Source: Methanosarcinales archaeon | GTDB taxonomy: Archaea; Halobacteriota; Methanosarcinia; Methanosarcinales; Methanocomedenaceae | Length of the DNA stretch: 13,003 nt | Direction: 5' to 3' | Assembly: GCA_023136155.1 (NCBI GenBank) | Contig: JAGLRT010000032.1 | Span: forward strand, 1 to 13,003 | Part shown: piece by piece, positions 6,495 through 13,003 of the stretch | How the letters are laid out: each line of letters starts with the position of its first letter | How positions within the stretch are numbered: position 1 is the stretch's first letter | Position numbers and translations under genes: made by a program | The notes under the pieces: model-generated | Databases searched by the model: none | What the model was told of the DNA's origin: nothing | Seen by the model: only the letters and a program-made list of their open reading frames with translations

Positions 6495-7430
6495 TTAATC
6501 TACAAGTGCCCTGACAATATCCCGTTCTGTTATGATACCGCATAACTCACCATCATCTATTACAGGCAGTGCCCCAACATTGTAATCCAGCATCTTGCCG
6601 GCTGCTTTACCAATATCAACATTTGAACTGGTCCACAAAATATCACGCATTATCATACTTTTTATTGGTACATTAAATGCGTCTTTCACATTCCCTGTTA
6701 TGAGCTTTTGAAAAATATCACCGGAACCAAAGTATCGCATAATATCAGAAGCGGTTATGATACCCAAAAGAACATCTTCTCTAACTATAGGCAGCCTTCT
6801 GAATCCTTTTTCAATCATAGTCCGTGTGGCTTCATCCACAGGCATGTCAGGTCCGGCAGTGACTACATTTTCACTCATATATCCCTTAACTTGCTTTGAT
6901 GTATTGACATTGGCAATTGTTCTGACAAAGTCCCTCTCTGAAAGAATTGCAACCACCTTATTGTCACTATCCACCACGGGAAAGCCGCCAATATTTTGTT
7001 CTATCATAGTGGCAAGAGCCTGGGAAATTGTGTCATTAATGTTCAAACTGACAACATCTTCCTTCATGATTTCTTTCACATTCTCATTGATGGCAGCAGC
7101 AAGGTTGCCATTATGCTTGTTCTTTACCAGGTTATGTCTGAGACCTCCACCTAAAAAATCTACAAGATCCAGACTTGTGACGATACCCTCCAACCGGTTG
7201 GTACCCGCATCTGTTATTGGGACACGTCTGAATCCATGATTCATCATCGTTTTAGCCGTTGTCATAATGTTGGCAGTGGGAGGGAGGGTTATAACGTTTT
7301 TTGAAGCTATGGCCATGATATCGCCTTCGTGATTCGCCAATCTTGATTTGAAATTAACTGCTCCTCGATCCATAACACCAGAACTGTCTAATCCCCTGAC
7401 ATCAGGCTTACTACTGTTTTGTCTTTTCAT
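6495..7430 (-). CDS. Four-CBS-domain protein (first gene of the CBS-RNA ligase operon)
   Basis: A 311-residue protein with four well-formed CBS domains: about 36-96 (FRRVPI, GIVTSLDLV), 117-174 (GGFPVVDSDNKVVAILSERD), 182-236 (FRRLPIV, GIITASDIM) and 257-310 (GALPVIDDGELCGIITERDI). The first 35 residues are polar and probably disordered; the shared homology begins only near residue 36 (GDIMAIASK). The start ATG has GGTGG at 7439-7435. Its stop is 24 nt before the next CBS gene, and 160 bp separate it from the zinc-ribbon CBS gene upstream, so the transcript probably begins here. A methanogen-type role as a nucleotide-sensing regulator is inferred from the domain, not shown. Confidence 0.88.
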   Translation of the reverse strand: MKRQNSSKPDVRGLDSSGVMDRGAVNFKSRLANHEGDIMAIASKNVITLPPTANIMTTAKTMMNHGFRRVPITDAGTNRLEGIVTSLDLVDFLGGGLRHNLVKNKHNGNLAAAINENVKEIMKEDVVSLNINDTISQALATMIEQNIGGFPVVDSDNKVVAILSERDFVRTIANVNTSKQVKGYMSENVVTAGPDMPVDEATRTMIEKGFRRLPIVREDVLLGIITASDIMRYFGSGDIFQKLITGNVKDAFNVPIKSMIMRDILWTSSNVDIGKAAGKMLDYNVGALPVIDDGELCGIITERDIVRALVD

Positions 7431-7500
7431 AATTCCACCGAATAGTTAATAATCATATATTTGAATTTAATTAAAAGAACATTATCAACAATTATTACTT

Positions 7501-7510
7501 CATATTTAAA
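7501..7510 (-). promoter_or_regulatory. Candidate TATA box for the CBS-RNA ligase operon
   Basis: On the minus strand TTTAAATATG lies about 70 nt upstream of ATG 7430. Initiation some 25 nt downstream would leave a leader of about 50 nt, which is compatible with the Shine-Dalgarno sequence at 7439-7435. A second AT-rich box (AAATATATGA, about 7463-7454) is closer but would leave no room for that Shine-Dalgarno sequence. Confidence 0.35.
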
Positions 7511-7590
7511 ACATATGCTGATTTTACCATTCGAAAAATATTCCCTGAACTTTCTGTAATCCCATAAAAACAACCCCTTTTTACTATGGG

Positions 7591-8148
7591 TTATTCAGTT
7601 TCCCTGCAAGATTCACACATAAGGGCCCCATTTAAGTAGTCAAGGTTATCGTAATATCTACCGCAGTTTTCACAGACCCCCCTGCTAATCATTTCAGGTA
7701 TTTCACCTTCGGATCCAATGTTTCTTTCCCTGTGCATGTTAACAAGTTCAGACAAAATATTTCCTATCTCGATAGATACCGAGACCAGATCTGTGTCTGT
7801 CACCAACCCCACAAGTTTTTTGTTTTTGACAATAGGTATCCTCCTGATGTGCATTTTGAGCATCAGGTCTTTGGCTTTTAGGACATCTTCATCAGCATCA
7901 ATGGTAATGAGCGGGGTTGTCATTACATTCTTCAGGGTAACTGAATCAGGAACAATATTCTTTGAGATGATTTTTTTGACCATATCATGTTCGGTTAATA
8001 TGCCTACTGGTTTATTCCCTTCTGTCACTATAATACTGCCAACATCCAGTTCAACCATCGTTTTTGCAGCATCTGATATTTTGGTATTTATATCTACAGA
8101 AATAGGATCATTTGTCATAATCTCTTTTACTGGCATACCAGTTTCCAT
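7591..8148 (-). CDS. Two-CBS-domain protein with C-terminal zinc ribbon
   Basis: A 185-residue protein with one Bateman module: CBS1 about 7-63 (VGSIIVTEGNKPVGILTEHD) and CBS2 about 72-130 (IRRIPIVKNKKLVGLVTDTD). A short helix (ILSELVNMHRER) leads to a C-terminal zinc ribbon, with C159 and C162 (CENC) and C178 and C181 (CESC) spaced CxxC-15-CxxC. The ribbon suggests contact with nucleic acid or a protein partner, with the CBS pair as a ligand switch (inference). The start is clear, with GGAGG at 8160-8156, seven bases before the ATG. It has its own likely TATA box and is 160 bp from the next CBS gene, so it probably forms a separate unit within the same leftward group. Confidence 0.9.
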   Translation of the reverse strand: METGMPVKEIMTNDPISVDINTKISDAAKTMVELDVGSIIVTEGNKPVGILTEHDMVKKIISKNIVPDSVTLKNVMTTPLITIDADEDVLKAKDLMLKMHIRRIPIVKNKKLVGLVTDTDLVSVSIEIGNILSELVNMHRERNIGSEGEIPEMISRGVCENCGRYYDNLDYLNGALMCESCRETE

Positions 8149-8198
8149 AATGCTTCCTCCATTGAATATTTACAATTTAACCGTATCTATTTGATGAG

Positions 8199-8206
8199 AT
8201 ATAAAG
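8199..8206 (-). promoter_or_regulatory. TATA box for the zinc-ribbon CBS gene
   Basis: Minus strand CTTTATAT, preceded by a purine/pyrimidine BRE-like ATCC, lies about 50 nt upstream of ATG 8148. Initiation about 25 nt downstream gives a leader of roughly 27 nt that includes the GGAGG. Confidence 0.45.
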
Positions 8207-8367
8207 GATTGGATGTATCATGTATTGCTGCATTTGAGCTAAAACCAACTGCATAGATTGATGCATAAATGTATGATTTCATATCATTTCATTTTTTCAT
8301 TACATGGTGCTCCGGTAATTATATGCAACCCGTGAAATATACCAGGTTTTTATAAAAACTCGAAAGA

Positions 8368-8375
8368 TTTATATA
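8368..8375 (+). promoter_or_regulatory. BRE/TATA promoter of the binding-protein gene
   Basis: CGAAAGA followed by TTTATATA is a textbook archaeal BRE-TATA pair. Initiation about 25 nt downstream falls near 8398-8402, which is after the in-frame ATG at 8396 and supports the downstream ATG at 8438 as the true start, with a 5' leader of about 40 nt carrying AGGAGG. Confidence 0.6.
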
Positions 8376-8437
8376 GTGAATTACTAACAACTAGCATGGC
8401 TAATATCTATTATAATCTGATAGGAGGATTGCTAATA

Positions 8438-9727
8438 ATGAAAGTTATTAATGGGAAAATATTAATTATCACACTGATACTTGCAGCCATAATCGCTGCA
8501 GGTTGTGCAGGCCCATCTGATGAGGCCACAGTACCGGAGTCCATCAAAATAGGTTTGGTTGCGCCGTTATCAGGTGGTGCTTCTGATGTGGGCAAAGATA
8601 TGAAACAGGCTGCTATTCTTGCTGTTGAAGAGATTAACGCAGATGGTGGGGTGCTTGTAGCAGAGTATGGGGTAAAAATCCCACTTGAACTTGTGGAAGG
8701 AGATACCCAGACCTCACCTACAGAAGGTGTGACTGCAGTAGAGCGATTGATCACCAACGAGAATGTTGTAGTGCTGGTGGGCGGTTTCTCCAGCGGAGTC
8801 ACACTGGCTAACCAGGTACCTGCTGCCGGTAAGGTTCCATACGTCATTACTGGTGCATCCAGTGCACAGGTAACAAGAAGGACTGAGGTCGATACCAGCT
8901 ATTTCTTCCATTATTGCTCGACCACTGATGACTATTCACAGCCTATCCTGCAATTCTTTGTAGATGAACTCAAACCATTGGTGGCCCCAGACAGGGACCT
9001 GAAACTGGCCCTGATATACCGGGACGATGCTTATGGAAAAGGCGTAATTGAATCAAGTGTGGCATACATTGAGGACAATAACCTGCCTATAGAGTTAGTG
9101 GCACAGGAGAAATATCCCGGAGCTGAGACTGACTTCCATGCGTATCTAACCAAGATAGCAGATGCCAAACCTGATGCTGTGTACACTGTTGGTTTTGTTA
9201 AAGACACAGCCAGTATTTATATCCAGGGACAGAGGGATGTAGGTCTAAATACGGTTTACATGGCAGTGGAATGTAATGAGGACCCGGCATTTTACGAACT
9301 TCTTGGCGAATGGGGCGACGGCCAGTTGCTTGAAAGCAAGTTCGCACCCTATGCTGCAGATTATACTGATATGATCGGACCATACAGGGATGCTTATCTT
9401 GCCAAATGGGGTGTAATGCCTGGTATGATGGGTGCAGATACTTATGATGGCATATACCTGGTAAAATCAGCAATTGAGCAGGCAGGTACTATGGACAGGA
9501 CCGATGTGAAAGATGCCATCAAAATGACCAATGAATCTGAGATGCTCATTTTGATGGAAGGCGGAAACATTGCTTTTGATGAATACAATGAAATTTCACC
9601 CGAGATATTCATTGAGCAGATGTTCTGGAATGCTGAGACTGAAGAACTCAGACCAGTCATCGTCCTGCCAGATGATCTAAAGAGCCAGGACTTCGTATTG
9701 CCTGACAAATATGAAATTGGTGGGTGA
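8438..9727 (+). CDS. Branched-chain amino acid-type ABC transporter substrate-binding lipoprotein
   Basis: A 429-residue extracytoplasmic receptor of the LivJ/LivK-like Peripla_BP_6 family, the ligand-capturing part of a HAAT-type importer. Residues 1-22 are a lipoprotein signal peptide (KILIITLILAAIIAAG) with lipobox AAGC, so C23 is the probable anchor. The family fold then runs from SIKIGLVAPLSGG (35-47) through the hinge-side segment LVGGFSSGVTLANQ and ALIYRDDAYGKG (191-202) to GADTYDGIYLVKSAIE near residue 332. Start ATG 8438 was chosen over ATG 8396 because it has AGGAGG upstream, follows the predicted transcription start and gives a clean signal peptide. The ligand cannot be read from sequence: leucine-type amino acids, other amino acids, amides or urea are all served by this family. 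A hairpin and T-tract follow the stop. Confidence 0.92.
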   Translation: MKVINGKILIITLILAAIIAAGCAGPSDEATVPESIKIGLVAPLSGGASDVGKDMKQAAILAVEEINADGGVLVAEYGVKIPLELVEGDTQTSPTEGVTAVERLITNENVVVLVGGFSSGVTLANQVPAAGKVPYVITGASSAQVTRRTEVDTSYFFHYCSTTDDYSQPILQFFVDELKPLVAPDRDLKLALIYRDDAYGKGVIESSVAYIEDNNLPIELVAQEKYPGAETDFHAYLTKIADAKPDAVYTVGFVKDTASIYIQGQRDVGLNTVYMAVECNEDPAFYELLGEWGDGQLLESKFAPYAADYTDMIGPYRDAYLAKWGVMPGMMGADTYDGIYLVKSAIEQAGTMDRTDVKDAIKMTNESEMLILMEGGNIAFDEYNEISPEIFIEQMFWNAETEELRPVIVLPDDLKSQDFVLPDKYEIGG

Positions 9728-9754
9728 ATAATCCACCCATTTTATTTATTTTTT
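9721..9754 (+). terminator. Hairpin plus T-tract between the binding-protein gene and livH
   Basis: TGGGTG (9721-9726) pairs with CACCCA (9734-9739) around a 7-nt loop, with possible G-T pairs beyond, and is followed at once by a T-rich run TTTTATTTATTTTTT. The stem includes part of the TGA stop of the binding-protein gene. It looks like a partial terminator or mRNA-stabilising element that would make the binding protein more abundant than the permeases. The same T/A run (TTTATTTA) could serve as a TATA box for a leaderless livH transcript, as it lies about 25 nt before ATG 9769. Confidence 0.5.
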
Positions 9755-9768
9755 GAATATTTTTGACA

Positions 9769-10641
9769 ATGGCTGAAATCACGACATTATTACAGATATT
9801 CATTTGGGGTCTGACCGCCGGATGTATCTATGTGCTCATGGCAGTGGGCCTGAACATGATATTCGGTGTTATGAAAGTAGTGAACTTTGCCCACGGAGAG
9901 ATTATGATGCTGGGGGCTTTTACCAGTTTCTGGATATATTACTACACAGGACTTAATCCATACTTTATTCTGTTTATTTCAATGATACTCGTGGGTATTT
10001 TTGGGGTTATAATAGAGCGTTATGGTTTCAGGAGGGTACTGGGTACTGGAAAACTTAACGAGATATTCTTAAGTTTGGGGTTAATTTATATTCTTCAAAA
10101 TGCAGCCGTGAAATTATGGACTGATGATATCAGGAAGATTAACAGTCCATTCAGTTCAAGTACCCTGGATCTGGGATTGTTGAACATAACTTATGACCGG
10201 CTTATAGCAATCGCATTTACAGCAATGATTCTTATCTGTCTGTATATATTCCTTACAAAGACCGATGTGGGCCGCGCGCTTAGAGCTACGAGCCAGAACC
10301 ATGAGGCAGCCATGTTAATGGGTGTAAATGTCAACCAAATGTATATGTTAAGTTTTGGTATTGGTGCGGGACTGGCTGCAACTGCTGGCACTATTACCGG
10401 TATTCTATCCCCATTTAATCCTTATATGGGAACTATCCCCGGCATCATGGCATTCACAGTTATCATTATAGGAGGACTTGGCAGCATACCCGGCGCTGTA
10501 ATAGCTGGACTGATGCTTGGACTGGTGCAGAATTTTACTATATTTTATTTAGGGGGAGCATGGAAGGAAGCAGTGGCATTTGTACTCCTGATAATCGTGC
10601 TGATAATACGTCCGACCGGCCTTTTCGGGGAGGAACCCTGA
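9769..10641 (+). CDS. livH: Branched-chain amino acid-type ABC transporter permease LivH
   Basis: A 290-residue integral membrane permease with about eight hydrophobic segments. It carries the family marker NFAHGE (39-44), the ARG/ALRATSQNHEAAMLMGVN loop (about 169-187) and the cytoplasmic coupling motif GGLGSIPGA (235-243) that contacts the ATPase. The C-terminus is RPTGLFGE, typical of LivH. I start at ATG 9769 (MAEITTLLQ); a TTG at 9763 would add only two residues. No Shine-Dalgarno sequence is present, unlike the flanking genes. It should pair with LivM in the membrane and move the substrate delivered by the lipoprotein encoded upstream. The next gene begins one base after its stop. Confidence 0.93.
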   Translation: MAEITTLLQIFIWGLTAGCIYVLMAVGLNMIFGVMKVVNFAHGEIMMLGAFTSFWIYYYTGLNPYFILFISMILVGIFGVIIERYGFRRVLGTGKLNEIFLSLGLIYILQNAAVKLWTDDIRKINSPFSSSTLDLGLLNITYDRLIAIAFTAMILICLYIFLTKTDVGRALRATSQNHEAAMLMGVNVNQMYMLSFGIGAGLAATAGTITGILSPFNPYMGTIPGIMAFTVIIIGGLGSIPGAVIAGLMLGLVQNFTIFYLGGAWKEAVAFVLLIIVLIIRPTGLFGEEP

Positions 10642-10642
10642 A

Positions 10643-11671
10643 ATGAGCATAAAAGAACTGGTTCGCAAATATGCAGTTTCCTCATACTCAGCCTACTTAT
10701 TGTTGATATTAATAGGGCTGGCACTGCCCCTGGTGATAACCGACGATTTCTTTAACAGGATTATAGTTCTCACATTTTTCTATATCATGTTCTCAACAAG
10801 CTGGAACCTGCTGGCATATTCCGGGCAGGCATCCCTGGGACATGCGGCGTTTCTTGGCATAGGAGCTTTTGTTTCAACTATCTTCATCATAAACGGTGCC
10901 TCAGCTGTAGTTGGGGTGTTGGCGGGCGCACTGACCGCATCCCTGGTGGGATTGTTCCTGGGTGTAATATGTGTCAGGTTAAAAGAATGGTTCCTTGGGC
11001 TTGTTACATTTGGATTTGCCATAATAATGGTAGCATTGGTAAATGAATCATCTATATTTATTGAGGCCATGAACAGTGCATTGCTCGCCATTGGGTTGTC
11101 TGGCAGCATGGACCCACATATGTTCGGCGGTAGCCTTGGAATATATTCACCAAATATTGTTTCGCGAGATCAATATTATTACCTTTTCTTCTTTGCTATG
11201 GTGGGAACAATACTGGCATCTCATCTGGTAATCAGGTCAAAGATAGGCTTTGCTTTCGCAGCCATCAGGGAAAACCAGGCTGAGGCCAGCATGATGGGGG
11301 TGGATATCACACGATATAAACTGATAGCATTCATGATAAGTACCTTTATGGCAGGGTTTGCAGGAGCATTGTTCGCTCCTTATAATTATTTCATCAATCC
11401 AGAAATATTCAGCATACATAATTCCTTTATGCCAATCATCATGACAATAAGCGGAGGAATCGGTACCATAGGAGGCCCCATCATTGGTGCATTGGTCATA
11501 AACCTAATATGGGAACAGATGGGACTGATGGGTATGAGCATTGACCGGCTGCTTATTCTGGGATTGATACTTGTACTTGAGATACTGTTTTTACCCAGAG
11601 GCTTGATGCCGTTAATGAAAAAAATAATTAATAAAGCCTCAGGCATTACATCCCGAGATACGCCTCTTTGA
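10643..11671 (+). CDS. livM: Branched-chain amino acid-type ABC transporter permease LivM
   Basis: A 342-residue membrane permease, partner of LivH. Family signs are WNLLAYSGQASLGHAAFLGIGAF in the second to third membrane segments (about 54-76), the loop RSKIGFAFAAIRENQAEASMMGVD (198-221) and the coupling motif GGIGTIGGPIIGA (271-283), ending LFLPRGLMPL. A good ribosome binding site, GGGGAGG (10627-10633), lies within the end of livH, and only one base separates the genes, so the two are co-translated. Unusually there is no ATPase gene next in line. The last 26 bases overlap the 3' end of livF on the opposite strand, so the final residues (SRDTPL) are encoded antisense to LivF's tail. Confidence 0.93.
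   Translation: MSIKELVRKYAVSSYSAYLLLILIGLALPLVITDDFFNRIIVLTFFYIMFSTSWNLLAYSGQASLGHAAFLGIGAFVSTIFIINGASAVVGVLAGALTASLVGLFLGVICVRLKEWFLGLVTFGFAIIMVALVNESSIFIEAMNSALLAIGLSGSMDPHMFGGSLGIYSPNIVSRDQYYYLFFFAMVGTILASHLVIRSKIGFAFAAIRENQAEASMMGVDITRYKLIAFMISTFMAGFAGALFAPYNYFINPEIFSIHNSFMPIIMTISGGIGTIGGPIIGALVINLIWEQMGLMGMSIDRLLILGLILVLEILFLPRGLMPLMKKIINKASGITSRDTPL
11646..11671. other. 26-bp antisense overlap of livM and livF 3' ends
   Basis: The livM stop (TGA, 11669-11671) lies inside the livF coding sequence and the livF stop (TAA, read from 11648 to 11646) lies inside livM. No room exists for a separate terminator between the genes, so their transcripts must overlap tail to tail unless each ends within the other gene. 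Confidence 0.9.
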
Positions 11672-12341
11672 CGTGGTTATTGTCAAGCAGTTCACTGCTT
11701 ACTCCTTCAAGGGTGATGCGTCCAGTTTCAAGTACATATCCCCGATTTGAAGCTTCAAGAGCATGATGGATGTTCTGTTCCACCAGTAGCACGGTTACAC
11801 CTTGACTGTTAAGGATTTTGATAATCTCGAACACCTTATTGACCATTATCGGTGCCAGTCCCAGGGACGGTTCATCGAGTATCAACAGTTTAGGACGTGA
11901 CATCAGACCCCTTGCAATGGCCAGCATCTGCTGTTCACCGCCGCTCATGGTACCAGCAGACTGTTTCTGCCGTTCTTCTAACCTGGGGAACAGGTCGAAC
12001 ACCCATTCCAGGGTATTTTCCCTATCACCAGAAGTGTATGCTCCCATTTGCAGGTTTTCCATTATGGTCATTTTTGGGAACAGTTCCCTTCCTTCCGGTA
12101 CCAGGGCGATTCCGTCCTTTACAATCTGGTGTGTGGGTGCCTGGTGGATAGGATTTCCATTTAATTGGATTGTTCCTGATGTGGGTTTGAGCAGCCCCAT
12201 TAAGGTCTTGACAATAGTAGTCTTGCCTGCACCGTTTGGGCCAATAATAGTAATAATCTCTCCTTCATCGATATGGAAATTCACTTCCCACAGGATTTTA
12301 ACAGAACCGTAGGAGACATTAATATTTTTAACTTTGAGCAT
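11646..12341 (-). CDS. livF: Branched-chain amino acid-type ABC transporter ATP-binding protein LivF
   Basis: A 231-residue cytoplasmic ATPase that powers the importer as a dimer with LivG. Motifs: Walker A GPNGAGKT (34-41), the Q-loop region with the LivF-typical VPEGRELFP (81-89), signature SGGEQQ (133-138), Walker B LLILDEP (152-158), D-loop SLGLAP and the LivF-type LVEQN (186-190) where most ABC ATPases have a histidine. The C-terminus GRITLEGVSSELLDNNHVKEAYLG is also typical. The AAGGAG ribosome binding site at 12354-12349 overlaps the livG stop, seven bases before ATG 12341, so livG and livF are coupled. The gene converges on livM and overlaps it by 26 bp. Confidence 0.94.
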   Translation of the reverse strand: MLKVKNINVSYGSVKILWEVNFHIDEGEIITIIGPNGAGKTTIVKTLMGLLKPTSGTIQLNGNPIHQAPTHQIVKDGIALVPEGRELFPKMTIMENLQMGAYTSGDRENTLEWVFDLFPRLEERQKQSAGTMSGGEQQMLAIARGLMSRPKLLILDEPSLGLAPIMVNKVFEIIKILNSQGVTVLLVEQNIHHALEASNRGYVLETGRITLEGVSSELLDNNHVKEAYLGM

Positions 12342-12352
12342 TCCATAACTCC

Positions 12353-13003
12353 TTAAAAGATATACTTTTCACCCAGATATGATTCAATTACTGTCTCGTT
12401 ATTTGCTATCTCTTCAGGGGTACCATCAGCTATCTTCTTCCCGTAATCCAGCACTACTATACGGTCAGATACACCCATGATGACGCGCATTATATGCTCT
12501 ACCATGAGCACTGATGTACCATTGTCGCGCATCTTTTTTATCAGTTCTATGGCCTGAAGGCTTTCTTTTGGATTAAGGCCTGTGGTCACTTCATCCAACA
12601 GGATCAGTTTTGGGTTGGTGGACAGGGCGCGGGCCAATTGTATGTACTTGAGTTCCATGAGGTTCAGGTTCTTAACTGGAAGGTGTATTTTTTCTTTAGA
12701 AAATCCTATGAACTGGAGCAGTTCGATTGCTTTGTTCTGTGCACATTTCATGTTGCTATTGTTCTCGTCACCGAACAGTGCCCCTACCATTACATTTTCC
12801 AGAGCTGTCATTTCAGGGAATGAATGTATCAACTGGAAAGTTTTTGTAATGCCCAGTTTGCATACTTTGAATGGAGGCATTTTGGTGATGTCGTTACCGT
12901 TGAATATGATGGAGCCTGAGTCGGGGCGGTATATGCCGCTGATGAGGTTTAACAGGGTGGATTTTCCGGCACCGTTTGGTCCTACCAGGCCTACTATTTC
13001 TCC
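12353..13003 (-). CDS. livG: Branched-chain amino acid-type ABC transporter ATP-binding protein LivG, N-terminus beyond the right edge
   Basis: The frame is open from the right edge to the TAA at 12355-12353, giving 216 residues of a protein usually about 250 long; roughly 30 N-terminal residues are missing. The visible part begins GEIVGLVGPNGAGKS, so Walker A is intact at residues 8-15. The internal ATG at 12880 is not the start. The Q-loop region is TKTFQLIHSFPEMTALENVMVG, as in LivG. The signature is divergent: LNLMELKYIQLARAL replaces LSGGQ. Walker B LILLDE and the H-loop VEHIM are present. The C-terminus GTPEEIANNETVIESYLGEKY is LivG-like. It precedes livF by 11 nt and together they form the energising pair for LivHM. 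Confidence 0.93.
   Translation of the reverse strand, partial: GEIVGLVGPNGAGKSTLLNLISGIYRPDSGSIIFNGNDITKMPPFKVCKLGITKTFQLIHSFPEMTALENVMVGALFGDENNSNMKCAQNKAIELLQFIGFSKEKIHLPVKNLNLMELKYIQLARALSTNPKLILLDEVTTGLNPKESLQAIELIKKMRDNGTSVLMVEHIMRVIMGVSDRIVVLDYGKKIADGTPEEIANNETVIESYLGEKYIF

Noticed and set aside
8149..8395. Possible small gene or RNA in the divergent gap between the CBS cluster and the importer
   Set aside because: Only very short frames (ten codons or fewer) and AT-rich promoter elements are visible; no stable structured RNA stood out.
8396..8437. Upstream in-frame ATG extending the binding protein by 14 residues
   Set aside because: It lies at or before the predicted transcription start, lacks a ribosome binding site, and would place extra polar residues before a normal lipoprotein signal peptide.
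12353..12880. LivG as a complete 175-residue gene starting at the ATG at 12880
   Set aside because: The same frame stays open to the right edge and encodes an intact Walker A motif upstream of that ATG, so the gene is cut by the window and not short.

Overview
The window looks like chromosomal DNA of a euryarchaeon, most likely a methanogen or anaerobic methanotroph of the Methanosarcinia. The grounds are: an archaeal tRNA-thiolation enzyme of the TtuA/NcsA family, an archaeal Rnl3 (Pab1020-type) RNA ligase, a run of stand-alone CBS-domain proteins, TATA-box promoters and GGAGGTGAT-like ribosome binding sites. The lineage is inferred from gene content, not from a marker gene.

Left part (1-2007): the N-terminus of a winged-helix regulator leaves the window leftward. 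It is divergent from a two-gene operon made of a PP-loop tRNA sulfurtransferase and a cysteine-rich double [4Fe-4S] protein, which overlap by one base. Region 2008-2790 holds no clear intact gene. It has an odd methionine/proline-rich reading frame, probably the tail of a decayed gene, followed by two strong hairpins that separate it from the leftward genes.

Middle part (2793-8148, all on the minus strand): reading in the direction of transcription, a two-CBS protein with a C-terminal zinc ribbon, three four-CBS proteins, an ATP-dependent RNA ligase and the GTPase EngB. The three four-CBS genes and the ligase are packed as an operon. Between the ligase and engB lie three copies of a 29-nt repeat at 66-67-nt spacing, resembling a tiny CRISPR array or tandem promoter units. 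It is the least explained structure here.

Right part (8368-13003): a branched-chain amino-acid-type (HAAT) ABC importer. A lipoprotein binding protein and the permeases LivH and LivM are on the plus strand. The ATPases LivF and LivG (LivG cut by the window edge) are on the minus strand and converge on livM, so the 3' ends of livM and livF overlap by 26 bp. A hairpin plus T-tract sits between the binding-protein gene and livH.

No tRNA, rRNA, transposase or cas gene was seen.
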